From JADJQU01 sp035490315 (lineage in GTDB: Bacteria > Planctomycetota > UBA1135 > GCA-002686595): a DNA stretch of 15,973 nucleotides. The stretch is from assembly GCA_035490315.1 (NCBI GenBank), contig DATHET010000183.1, positions 1 through 15,973 of the forward strand, written 5' to 3'. Below the pieces are notes generated by a model. That model was not told the DNA's origin. It made no database searches and saw nothing but the letters and a program-made list of their open reading frames with translations. Below, piece after piece: positions 9,072-15,973 of the stretch (positions are counted from its first letter, which is position 1; every line of letters starts with the position of its first letter). A program made the position numbers and the translations under genes.

Positions 9072-10973
9072 TCAGGGAGTCCAGGTCACGCGCACGGCGT
9101 TGGACGTGTTGGCGCCGCCGCTCGTGCAGAAGGGCTGGCTGTCGCGGTACCACACCTGGTAATAGAACACGCCGCCGCCGGGCGGCACGTTGCCGATCGA
9201 GGACAGGGGAGCGCCGGCGTTGGCGCTGTCGAGGTGCACGTAGCCGTTGGACGCCGTCTGCGCCGGGAAGCGCTTGATCGTGCCGCCGACGCACAGGAGT
9301 CCGTCGTAGATCGGCGTCGCGCCCGCCGCCGGAGCGGTGCCTTGCAGCACGATCGTGCGCGCATTGGCGGGCATCCCGCCCACGTTCAGGGCGAGGGAAT
9401 CGTTGCCCACGCTGGCGCGACCTTGCGCGAGCAGCAGCGCTCCACCTGCTCCGATCGAGTTCTCGCAGCCGTGGCCGGGGAGCCCGAGATTGGCGCAGGG
9501 GCACCCGGCCAGCGTGCCTTCGCAGACCGTCATCGCGTCCAAGGCACCGTTCTCGCGGATCGTGACCATGTCCGTGGTCTCGTCGAACAGGGCCAGGTCG
9601 AGATCGCGGTCGCCGTCGATGTCGAGCATCGAGCAGCAGGCGGGATTCTGTACACCCGGAATCGTCTGATCGAACGTGAACGTGCCGTTGCCGTTGTTGC
9701 GCCACAACTGGTACACGCCGCCGCCGAAACTCGAGAGGACCCAGTCGAGATCGCCGTCGCCGTCGAGGTCGCCGAGATCGGTCGCTGCCATGTGCCCGAC
9801 CGTCGTGGTCGAGAATGGAGCCTGCAGAGTGCCATCGCCGTTGCCGAGCAGGACCGTGCCGTAGCCCGACGGACCGTTCGCGATCGACACGTCGATGTTG
9901 CCGTCGTTGTTGAGGTCGCCGCAGGCGATCATCCAGCAGAATCCAGCGGAGTTCTGCACGGGCTTCGGCGTGAACCCGCCGGCGCCGTTTGATTTCAAGA
10001 CCATCACACCGCCCCCGGAAGACGCGCCGACGACCAGGTCGACGATTCCGTCGTTGTCCATGTCGCCGTAGCTCAAGCCGTAATCGCCGCTCACCGACGT
10101 CGTCGTCGAAGTGACCGGGCCGAGGACGCCACTGCCATTGTTGAGTCGCAGATGAACCTTGTCGCCGCCCGCCAGCGCAACGTCGGAGTCGCCGTCTCCG
10201 TCGGCGTCGAAGATTGCCATGCCGTGAACGCCGCCGGGCTCGAACATGTAGCTCACCGAGGGTTGCAGCGATCCATCGCCGTTGCCAAGGAAAATCGACG
10301 CGGTCCCGCCGAAGTTGTCGCAGGTCACGATGTCGATCAATCCATCGCCGTTCATGTCGGCGTTCTCGTTCGGGCTCGGCGTGTTGCCCGCCGGGTACGG
10401 CCCGTTGAGAAGCGGACCGAAGCTTCCCGTCGCGTCGTGGTTCGAAAGGAAGATGCGCACGTCCGAAGCGTTCTCGCACACGATCGCCAGGTCGCTGAAG
10501 TCGTCATCGTTCAAGTCGCAGGTCTGGCCGCCGTAGATGCGCGCGAACACGCTCGGGCTGACGCTCCAGGTCGCATTGACGTTGAACTGGCGCAGCGCGG
10601 GCGCCGTGGCGATCCGGAACGATGCCACGAAGCCCTGCGTGCGCAGGAACGAGCCGTCCTGAGCCTTCAGGTTCTCGTTCATGTTCGTGGTCACGATCTC
10701 GTTGGCGAAGTACGGCCGCTCAGGCCGGAAACGCAACCGCGTGCCGCCGTTCTCCAGCGTCTGCGTGCCCGCGATCGCTCCGCTGACATTTCCGTACAGG
10801 CGGACGTTCCCGAGCGAGCTCGGGTCGAGCGCGCGATCGAAATCGACGACCACCGAATCATTGGCCGCGCGATTGTTCGCGTTCAGCGGCGGATCGATCG
10901 CGACGACGCTCAGCTGCGCTGACGCGATCGAGGAGACGACGCAAGCGACGCACAGTGCATGGATGTAGCGCAT
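9072..10973 (-). CDS. Secreted FG-GAP/VCBS seven-repeat beta-propeller protein with shared C-terminal module
   Basis: A 633-residue exported protein. It has a signal peptide at 1-19 (MRYIHALCVACVVSSIASA), an Ig-like domain of SbsA type at about 21-122 (VVAIDPP, VVVDFDRALDPSS, FANEIVTT), then seven calcium-loop repeats of the form DxDxDGxxD. The first Asp of each is at 153, 206, 256, 304, 353, 402 and 451. The 48-53 residue spacing fits a seven-bladed integrin-alpha-like propeller. Repeat one (DLNDDDFSD) and repeat seven (DIDGDRDLD) are slightly degenerate. Residues 484-633 form a Cys-containing C-terminal module (CPCANLGLPGHGCENS, DGLLCVGG, YYQVWYRD, FCT, SNAVRVTWTP) that resembles the end of the beta-helix protein at 3786-5999. 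Binding or adhesion at the surface is likely; no enzyme motif is seen. The upstream leader contains a bulged hairpin. Confidence 0.92.
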   Translation of the reverse strand: MRYIHALCVACVVSSIASAQLSVVAIDPPLNANNRAANDSVVVDFDRALDPSSLGNVRLYGNVSGAIAGTQTLENGGTRLRFRPERPYFANEIVTTNMNENLKAQDGSFLRTQGFVASFRIATAPALRQFNVNATWSVSPSVFARIYGGQTCDLNDDDFSDLAIVCENASDVRIFLSNHDATGSFGPLLNGPYPAGNTPSPNENADMNGDGLIDIVTCDNFGGTASIFLGNGDGSLQPSVSYMFEPGGVHGMAIFDADGDGDSDVALAGGDKVHLRLNNGSGVLGPVTSTTTSVSGDYGLSYGDMDNDGIVDLVVGASSGGGVMVLKSNGAGGFTPKPVQNSAGFCWMIACGDLNNDGNIDVSIANGPSGYGTVLLGNGDGTLQAPFSTTTVGHMAATDLGDLDGDGDLDWVLSSFGGGVYQLWRNNGNGTFTFDQTIPGVQNPACCSMLDIDGDRDLDLALFDETTDMVTIRENGALDAMTVCEGTLAGCPCANLGLPGHGCENSIGAGGALLLAQGRASVGNDSLALNVGGMPANARTIVLQGTAPAAGATPIYDGLLCVGGTIKRFPAQTASNGYVHLDSANAGAPLSSIGNVPPGGGVFYYQVWYRDSQPFCTSGGANTSNAVRVTWTP

Positions 10974-10998
10974 GATGATTTTCTCAGGACGAGGTGAT

Positions 10999-11051
10999 GC
11001 CGCGGAGGCGGAGGACTCCTGGTGTCCTCCGGCGCAGTGTGCCTCCGCGGC
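10999..11051. repeat. Bulged hairpin in the leader region of the propeller gene
   Basis: GCCGCGGAGGC at 10999-11009 pairs exactly with 11041-11051. Immediately inside, GGAGGAC at 11010-11016 pairs with GTCCTCC at 11024-11030 around a seven-base loop. A ten-base bulge (11031-11040) lies on one side only. The hairpin is 26 bases upstream of the minus-strand start at 10973, where it could lie in the 5' leader or act as a terminator or regulatory structure. Its function is not known. Confidence 0.5.
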
Positions 11052-11340
11052 GAAGCCACCAGCCTAACCCGATCGCCCCGCGATGGGGGCCGAATCTGCC
11101 TCGGAAGGGGGATCCTTCAGCGTTCCAGAAATCTGGTGGAGAGCGTGCGCAAAAATTTCGCGACGATCCATCGCCACCGCATGAAGTGCGGCAGCATGCG
11201 AGCCGGCACCGCATACAGGCCGCCGCGCTGAGTCAGCTCCCAAGCCTCTGCGGCGTACCTTGTGACCGCCACGCTGCGCTCGACGGTTTCCTTTCCAGCC
11301 CAGAGGGGTACGATCCGCTCCAGCACTTCCACGCCGTTCC

Positions 11341-11345
11341 GGAGG
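11341..11345 (+). promoter_or_regulatory. Shine-Dalgarno GGAGG deciding the start at 11351
   Basis: GGAGG sits five bases before ATG 11351. That ATG opens directly into a hydrophobic signal-like segment. This selects 11351 over in-frame upstream starts as far as 10994. It is the clearest ribosome binding site in the window; most neighbouring genes lack one. Confidence 0.65.
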
Positions 11346-11350
11346 TTCGC

Positions 11351-12418
11351 ATGTTCCAAATGCAGCTCTGTCGGGCTCTCGTCCTCTCCAGCGTCGCACT
11401 GCTCTGCGTTGACGTGCGCCTCGAGATCGTCGTGCGCGCGCGCGATCCCGTCACCGACGAGCTGCAGCCCGTGGCGGGCGCGCAAGTCCTCTTCCGCGAG
11501 GCCGGCCCGGAAACTGACGGCTTGACCGACGTCCAGTACGTGGATCGACAGATACCTGGGCAGGAGTTCGTTCACTTCACGCCCAAGGTCGCGGACACGG
11601 ACGAAGGCGGAAAGTGCTCGTTCCGATCGCAGTATGGTCACACCCGCTGGCGCGATACGCAGGGAATGCTGACCATCTTCGAGCCGCGCTTCGTTCCGCT
11701 CCATATGAACGTGAGCACCTGTTTCATGGCATCGGAGCTCGTGCTGGACCCTGGATTGACGGCCCGGACGAAGTTGCGCGCCCCGCCCGGCATCGAGGTC
11801 GGCCAGACGCTCGATTGCACCGTGCATGTCAGCCTCGATTCCAACGGAACCGCGGGTCGCCACGGACTCGGCAGATTTTCCGTCGGATTGAGCTGGCACG
11901 CGGATCCCGATGGTCAGCACAGAGCCGAGTTCGCCCTGTCCGGATTCGAGCGGGAAAGCACGACCGCCTTGCTCGCTTTCACGGGCTTCGATCCGATCGA
12001 GATCGGCCCTTCCTTGCAGGACGAGATCCTGCTGCGTCCGAGCCGGCGTCTCGAGCTTCGCGTCTGCGACTGGGAGAGCGGAGCGCCCATCGAGGGCATC
12101 AGCCCGAGCTTGCGCTACGGTGTCCTCGACGAGCGCGGCTTCTTCACGCCGGCGACGAAATACGATTTCACGCATTTCGACGCCAGGCAGCGACGCGATC
12201 ATCGCCTGGCCCAGCTGTCGGGAATTCCGATGGTGCTGCGCAGCGACGAGCTCCTGATGCCGGGCGACTCCGCCGCGCAGATCACCAATCTGCCGCACCT
12301 CGATTACCAGCCGAAGATCTACCTCGACCGCCGCGGCGAAGCCTCTCCCGGTCCGATCACGATCCTGGGACCCGAGTACGGGGACGGGGTTTGCACGCTG
12401 TATCTGAAGCGCCGATAG
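11351..12418 (+). CDS. Secreted protein of unknown function
   Basis: A 355-residue protein that I do not recognise. The start is set by the ribosome binding site five bases upstream and by a hydrophobic stretch at about residues 5-20 (LCRALVLSSVALLCVDV). This may be an uncleaved anchor or a signal peptide, since no strong cleavage motif is visible. Residues about 25-90 (VAGAQVLFREAG, then GKCSFRSQYGH) have the look of a carboxypeptidase-regulatory or Ig-like sandwich, in which a variable property is introduced by a VxGAxV strand. The remainder alternates polar and hydrophobic residues, as expected for beta-rich folds, with a second possible sandwich near RLELRVCDWESGAPIEG. It lacks the C-terminal module of the neighbouring secreted proteins and ends in KRR. 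Codon use matches the flanking genes. Confidence 0.75.
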   Translation: MFQMQLCRALVLSSVALLCVDVRLEIVVRARDPVTDELQPVAGAQVLFREAGPETDGLTDVQYVDRQIPGQEFVHFTPKVADTDEGGKCSFRSQYGHTRWRDTQGMLTIFEPRFVPLHMNVSTCFMASELVLDPGLTARTKLRAPPGIEVGQTLDCTVHVSLDSNGTAGRHGLGRFSVGLSWHADPDGQHRAEFALSGFERESTTALLAFTGFDPIEIGPSLQDEILLRPSRRLELRVCDWESGAPIEGISPSLRYGVLDERGFFTPATKYDFTHFDARQRRDHRLAQLSGIPMVLRSDELLMPGDSAAQITNLPHLDYQPKIYLDRRGEASPGPITILGPEYGDGVCTLYLKRR

Positions 12419-12447
12419 CGCCGGTATCTCTCGGGCTGCGCGGTCCG

Positions 12448-12453
12448 TAGAAT
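12448..12453 (+). promoter_or_regulatory. -10-like hexamer TAGAAT upstream of the carboxylase/DAP operon
   Basis: TAGAAT follows the same twelve bases, GCGCGGTCCGTA (sharing the TA), that precede the lipoprotein gene. It lies 36 bases before ATG 12490, leaving a leader of about 30 bases. No strong Shine-Dalgarno sequence is seen in the leader. It is the likely promoter for the four-gene run. Confidence 0.45.
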
Positions 12454-12489
12454 CCCCGGCTTCCCCCAGGCCCAGGACACCGCTCTCCC

Positions 12490-14034
12490 ATGTTCCAACG
12501 CATCCTGATCGCCAACCGCGGCGAGATCGCGCTGCGCGTCATCCGCACCGCGCGCGAGATGGGCATCGACACCGTGGCGGTCTACTCGGATTTCGATCGC
12601 CGGGCGCTGCACACGCGCATGGCGCACCGGGCCATGCCGCTCGGAGGCTCGCTGCCGCGCGAAAGCTACCTCGACATGGCCAAGGTGATCCGCGCGGCCA
12701 AGGAGTCCGGCGCGGAGGCGATTCACCCGGGCTATGGCTTCCTTTCGGAGAACGCCGACTTCGCGCAGAAAGTCACCGAGGCAGGCCTGGTCTGGATCGG
12801 TCCGCCGCCGAGCGCGATCCGCGCGATGGGGGACAAGATCACCTCGCGCCGCAACATGAAAAAAGCGGGCGTGCCCGTGGTGCCCGGCCTGGTCGATCCC
12901 GTCGACGACGTCGCGGCGGCGATCGCCGAGGCGAAGCACATCGGCTATCCGATCGCGATCAAGGCCGCGGCGGGCGGCGGGGGCAAGGGCATCCGCATCG
13001 TGCGCAACGAGAAGGAGATGCCCGGCGCTTTCCGCACGGCCTCGGGTGAAGCCCTTGCGTCCTTCGGCGACGGGCGTCTGTACCTCGAACGCTACCTCGA
13101 GGAGCCGCGCCACATCGAAGTGCAATTGATGTTCGACAAGCACGGCAACGGCGTGCACTTCGGCGAGCGCGAGTGCTCGATCCAGCGCCGCCACCAGAAG
13201 CTGATCGAGGAATCGCCCTCGGTGATCGTCACGCCCGAGCTGCGCGCGAAAATGGGCGCGATCGCGGTGCAGGCCGGCCGCGCGGTCGGCTACGAGAACG
13301 CGGGCACGGTCGAGTTCCTGTATTCGAAGGGCGAGTTCTTCTTCCTCGAGATGAACACGCGCCTGCAAGTCGAGCACCCGGTGACCGAGATGGTCTACGG
13401 CGTGGACCTCGTGCGCGAGCAGCTGCGGGTCGCCGCGGGCGAGCCGCTGGGCTTCGAGCAGAAGGACATCGTGCCCAAGGGCTGGGCGATCGAAGTGCGC
13501 ATCAACGCCGAGGACCCGTTCAACAATTTCGTGCCTTCCACGGGCACGATCCGCAATCTGCGCGCACCCGGCGGTCCAGGCGTGCGCATGGACAGCGCGC
13601 TCTACCGCGGCATGGAAGTCGGGCTCAATTACGATCCGATGCTGGCCAAGCTGATCGTCTGGGGCTCGGACCGCGAGATCGCGATCGCGCGCATGATCCG
13701 CGCGCTGCAGGAATTGAACGTCGGCGGCGTGCGCACGGGAGCCCCTGCGGCGCTCCTGGTCCTGGAGGACGAGCGCTTCCGCAAGGGCGATTTCGATACG
13801 CACTTCCTGACCACGCTGGATCTCTCGAATCCGCGCGGAGGCGAGGACGCGCTGGTCGCCGCGGTCGCCGCGATCCATCGCCACCTGCTCTCCAAGCGCC
13901 GCGCCCTCGCGACCACGGCCTCGTCGCGCACGAACTGGCTCGAGCGCAACCGCTCGCGGCTCTCTTCCTACCCCGCGCACCAGGCCGAGCCCCACATTCA
14001 AACGGGTCCAGCGCCGAAGGGAGCGCGCCCGTGA
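12490..14034 (+). CDS. accC: Biotin carboxylase subunit of an acyl-CoA (acetyl-/propionyl-type) carboxylase
   Basis: A 514-residue ATP-grasp enzyme that carboxylates biotin on a carrier protein using ATP and bicarbonate. Landmarks are the N-terminal FQRILIANRGEIALRVIRTA, IHPGYGFLSENA, the ATP loop AAAGGGGKG ending at 167, ECSIQRRHQKLIEE, and the catalytic signature EMNTRLQVEHPVTE beginning at E287, which matches E. coli AccC numbering within a residue. It is about 65 residues longer than E. coli AccC (449). The tail (about 460-514) is basic and low in complexity, as in many propionyl-CoA carboxylase alpha-type proteins, and there is no fused carrier domain. The stop overlaps the next start by four bases (GTGA), indicating translational coupling to the biotin carrier. 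The carboxyltransferase gene is not in the window, so the acyl-CoA substrate cannot be fixed. Confidence 0.95.
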   Translation: MFQRILIANRGEIALRVIRTAREMGIDTVAVYSDFDRRALHTRMAHRAMPLGGSLPRESYLDMAKVIRAAKESGAEAIHPGYGFLSENADFAQKVTEAGLVWIGPPPSAIRAMGDKITSRRNMKKAGVPVVPGLVDPVDDVAAAIAEAKHIGYPIAIKAAAGGGGKGIRIVRNEKEMPGAFRTASGEALASFGDGRLYLERYLEEPRHIEVQLMFDKHGNGVHFGERECSIQRRHQKLIEESPSVIVTPELRAKMGAIAVQAGRAVGYENAGTVEFLYSKGEFFFLEMNTRLQVEHPVTEMVYGVDLVREQLRVAAGEPLGFEQKDIVPKGWAIEVRINAEDPFNNFVPSTGTIRNLRAPGGPGVRMDSALYRGMEVGLNYDPMLAKLIVWGSDREIAIARMIRALQELNVGGVRTGAPAALLVLEDERFRKGDFDTHFLTTLDLSNPRGGEDALVAAVAAIHRHLLSKRRALATTASSRTNWLERNRSRLSSYPAHQAEPHIQTGPAPKGARP

Positions 14035-14540
14035 AATACTTCATCCAGGTCAACGGCCGCCAGCACGAGGTCGACGTGATGGAGCGCCTCGGCGAGCTCA
14101 AGGTCGCGGTCGACGGCAAGCCCCTCGATCTTTCTTACGAGGAAGTCGACACGCTCGGCCAGGTCGCGCTGCTCTCCGACGGCAAGAGCTACGGCGTCTC
14201 GATCGAAGGCGACATGTCCAAGGCCTCGGTCGTGATCGCCGGCCACCTCTACGCCGTCGAGATCGAGGACGAGCGCGAGCGCGCGGCCCACGCCGCCGAG
14301 CGCGCTGCTTCCAAGGGCGGCGGATTGGTCAAGGCGATCATGCCGGGCATCGTCGTGAAACTGATGGTCGCCGAGGGCGAGATCGTCGAGGCAGGTCAAT
14401 CGCTCCTGATCCTCGAAGCGATGAAGATGCAGAACGAGATCTCGGCCACGGCAGCCGGCAAGATCAAGACCATCCACGTGCGCGAGCGCGAGGCCGTCGC
14501 GGGCGGCGCGCGGCTCGTGACGATCGTCCCGGTGGAATAG
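14031..14540 (+). CDS. Biotin carboxyl carrier protein
   Basis: A 169-residue carrier starting at GTG 14031, which overlaps the biotin carboxylase stop codon. The C-terminal 75 residues are a biotinyl/lipoyl domain (VKAIMPGIVVKLMVAEGEIV) with the biotin attachment motif EAMKM at 129-133 and target lysine K132. The first 90 residues (YFIQVNGRQHEVDVMERLGE onward) form the small beta domain seen before the carrier domain in propionyl-CoA and pyruvate carboxylase-type systems. They are unlike the Ala/Pro-rich linker of E. coli AccB. A charged, Ala-rich hinge (ERERAAHAAERAASKGG) joins the two parts. It shuttles carboxybiotin from the upstream protein to an unlinked carboxyltransferase. The gene stops 13 bases before the next start. 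Confidence 0.92.
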   Translation: MKYFIQVNGRQHEVDVMERLGELKVAVDGKPLDLSYEEVDTLGQVALLSDGKSYGVSIEGDMSKASVVIAGHLYAVEIEDERERAAHAAERAASKGGGLVKAIMPGIVVKLMVAEGEIVEAGQSLLILEAMKMQNEISATAAGKIKTIHVREREAVAGGARLVTIVPVE

Positions 14541-14553
14541 AAACGGCGCTGCC

Positions 14554-15567
14554 ATGCCCTCCCGCGCTGAAACCCTGCAGGACTGGATCGCGGTGCCGTC
14601 GATCACGGGCGCCGAGGCGGACTACGCCGACTTGCTCGGCCGCTACTTGATGTCGCGCGGCTTCGCCGTCGAGCGCCAGGAAGTCGGACCGGGTCGATTC
14701 AATCTGCTCGCGCGCGCCGGAGCGCCTGAAGTCGTCTTCTGCACGCACCTCGACACGGTTCCTCCGTTCATCGCGCCGAGCGAGGACGGGGACTTCGTGC
14801 GCGGCCGCGGTTCCTGCGACGCGAAGGGCCCGGCCCTGGCGATGATCGAAGCGGGAGCGAAGCTGCTCGAGCGCGGCAGCGATCGCATCGGATTCCTGTT
14901 CACCGTCGGCGAAGAGACCGATTCGCTCGGCGCGCAGATCGCGAACGCGCGACTCGCACAGCCCTGGCGACCGCGCTTCACGATCGTCGGCGAGCCCACG
15001 GACAATCGTTTCGTCAGCGGGCACAAGGGCATTTTCAAGGCGAAGCTGGTCGCCGAGGGAGTCGCGCGGCACAGCTCGCAGCCGGGCGGACCGAGCGCGA
15101 TCCACGAGCTGGTGCATTGCCTTGCGCACATGCTCGAGCAGGACTGGGGGGTGCACGCGGACCTCGGCCCGGGCAGCTTGAACGTCGGCGAGGTCGCCGG
15201 CGGGATCGCTCCCAATGTCGTCGCCGACCGCGCCAGCGCGACGCTGCTCCTGCGCAGTGTCGAATCGCCGCAGGTCACCGAAGCGAAGCTGCGCAAGCAT
15301 CTTTCCAGCCACGTGCATCTCGACTGTCTGTACAAGAATTACGGGCCTGTCGAATTCCACGTTCCCGCCGGCGAAAAAGGCACGCCCGTGGCGTTCGGCA
15401 CTGACGCGCCGCACCTGGGCAAGTGGGGCACGCCGCTGCTCTACGGTCCCGGTCGCATCGCCGACGCGCACACCGAGCACGAGTGCATCTCGAAGCGCTC
15501 GCTCGAGGAAGCGATCGAGGTCTACGCGAAGACCGCGGGGGACCTGCTGTCGCGGAGCGGACGATGA
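14554..15567 (+). CDS. M20-family metallohydrolase, probable succinyl-diaminopimelate desuccinylase
   Basis: A 337-residue M20 (ArgE/DapE/ACY1/CPG2) zinc hydrolase. The metal and catalytic residues are in place: H65 and D67 in THLDTVPP, D89 in GRGSCDAKGP, the general base E120 with E121 in VGEETDS, E147 in VGEPTDN, and the final His H306 in DAHTEHE. A dimerisation-domain segment with HSSQPGGPSAIHE lies between. The family also contains N-acetylornithine and N-acetylcitrulline deacetylases. Assignment to the DapE role (removing succinate from N-succinyl-LL-DAP) rests mainly on dapD, whose start overlaps this gene's stop (ATGA at 15564-15567). At 337 residues it is shorter than E. coli DapE (375). 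The upstream carrier gene ends 13 bases before, and no Shine-Dalgarno sequence is evident. Confidence 0.88.
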   Translation: MPSRAETLQDWIAVPSITGAEADYADLLGRYLMSRGFAVERQEVGPGRFNLLARAGAPEVVFCTHLDTVPPFIAPSEDGDFVRGRGSCDAKGPALAMIEAGAKLLERGSDRIGFLFTVGEETDSLGAQIANARLAQPWRPRFTIVGEPTDNRFVSGHKGIFKAKLVAEGVARHSSQPGGPSAIHELVHCLAHMLEQDWGVHADLGPGSLNVGEVAGGIAPNVVADRASATLLLRSVESPQVTEAKLRKHLSSHVHLDCLYKNYGPVEFHVPAGEKGTPVAFGTDAPHLGKWGTPLLYGPGRIADAHTEHECISKRSLEEAIEVYAKTAGDLLSRSGR

Positions 15568-15973
15568 ACGAAGAGCTGCGCGGCGATGCCTTGCTCGACG
15601 CCCTCGAGGCAGGCGAACTGCGCGTCGCCGAGCGAACGAGCGACGGCGCATGGAAAGTCAACGCCTGGATCAAGTCGGAGCTGCTCGCCATTTTCCGGGC
15701 CAGCGAAAACGTGCTGCACGGCGACGATGGCAATCCGCTGGGCACCTTCATCGACAAGTCGGCGCTTCCCGTGCAGCGCTTCGATCTCGCGCGCCGCGTG
15801 CGCATCGTGCCCGGCGGTTCCTCGGTGCGCCGCGGCTCGCATCTTGCACCAGGCGTGATCTGCATGCCGCCGATGTACGTCAATGTCGGCGCCTTTGTCG
15901 GCGCTGGCACGATGATCGACAGCCACGCGCTGGTCGGCTCCTGCGCGCAGATCGGCGAGCGCGTGCACCTCTC
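15564..15973 (+). CDS. dapD: 2,3,4,5-tetrahydropyridine-2,6-dicarboxylate N-succinyltransferase (partial)
   Basis: The first 136 residues of DapD; the gene runs off the right edge. The enzyme succinylates tetrahydrodipicolinate using succinyl-CoA, the step that starts the succinylase branch to meso-diaminopimelate and lysine. Matches by eye to E. coli DapD include LDALEAGELRVAERTSDG, WKVNAWIKSELLAIFR, and the left-handed beta-helix start MPPMYVNVGAFVGAGTMIDS followed by VGSCAQIGERVHL. The start ATG overlaps the stop of the M20 peptidase gene by four bases, so translation is probably coupled. The remaining half of the protein, with the rest of the hexapeptide coils and the active site, lies outside the window. 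Confidence 0.93.
   Translation, partial: MNEELRGDALLDALEAGELRVAERTSDGAWKVNAWIKSELLAIFRASENVLHGDDGNPLGTFIDKSALPVQRFDLARRVRIVPGGSSVRRGSHLAPGVICMPPMYVNVGAFVGAGTMIDSHALVGSCAQIGERVHL

Larger units (their letters stand above)
10974..11350. other. 377-base divergent intergenic region
   Basis: This lies between the divergent propeller gene and the secreted-protein gene. It holds a bulged hairpin at 10999-11051, a weak TACGAT -10-like hexamer at 11309-11314 and a good ribosome binding site at 11341-11345. A plus-strand frame runs through the whole region into the downstream gene, but its first 119 residues are Arg/Pro-rich and look non-coding. On the minus strand 11332-11117 could encode 71 residues from a GTG; the composition is passable, but nothing is recognised and the start would lie 18 bases from the opposing ATG. 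No RNA gene is recognised. Confidence 0.6.

Noticed and set aside
11117..11332. 71-residue minus-strand frame ending in a Trp- and Arg-rich segment in the intergenic region
   Set aside because: Third-position GC is fairly high, but there is no clear ribosome binding site, no recognised family, and the only reasonable start lies 18 bases from the opposing gene's start. Kept as a weak possibility only.
10994..11350. Upstream extension of the secreted-protein gene to 10994
   Set aside because: The added 119 residues are low-complexity Arg/Pro and would cover the bulged hairpin; GGAGG and a signal-like segment support 11351.

Overview
The window reads as chromosomal DNA from a high-GC bacterium with a Gram-negative envelope, most likely a planctomycete-type organism. 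The evidence is a Ser/Thr kinase fused to a formylglycine-generating-enzyme-like domain, large secreted beta-helix and beta-propeller proteins with a shared C-terminal module of a style I associate with Planctomycetota, an LpxO lipid A hydroxylase (so lipid A is probably made), and succinylase-branch diaminopimelate genes (so DAP is made). The taxonomic call is inference from gene style, not from a marker gene.

Layout. 1-183: a short minus-strand stretch resembling the end of carbamoyl-phosphate synthase CarB, apparently broken. 184-280: a 44-bp-arm perfect palindrome. 301-2961 (+): membrane Ser/Thr kinase with a periplasmic Ig-like and FGE-like region. 3005-3685 (+): lipoprotein distantly TraT-like. 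3689-3783: second long hairpin, between convergent genes. 3786-5999 (-): secreted parallel beta-helix protein. 6149-7972 (+): seven-helix hybrid histidine kinase/response regulator. 8034-8981 (+): lpxO. 8987-9066: third hairpin, an 80-bp perfect palindrome filling the gap between convergent genes. 9072-10973 (-): secreted protein with a seven-repeat FG-GAP propeller. 10974-11350: intergenic, with a bulged hairpin. 11351-12418 (+): secreted protein of unknown function. 12490-15973 (+): a tight run of biotin carboxylase, biotin carboxyl carrier, M20 desuccinylase-like peptidase and dapD (cut by the window edge).

How it works together. The left three quarters is envelope-centred: signalling kinases that span the membrane, a lipoprotein, a lipid A modifying enzyme and exported repeat proteins. 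The right quarter is core metabolism: acyl-CoA carboxylation and DAP/lysine synthesis, with stop/start overlaps that imply co-transcription and coupled translation.

The most notable signals are (1) a C-terminal module shared by two secreted proteins that otherwise have unrelated folds, (2) long palindromes, two of which fit almost exactly between convergent stop codons and two of which are related copies in which every arm difference is compensated, and (3) -10-like hexamers placed so close to start codons that several transcripts look leaderless.
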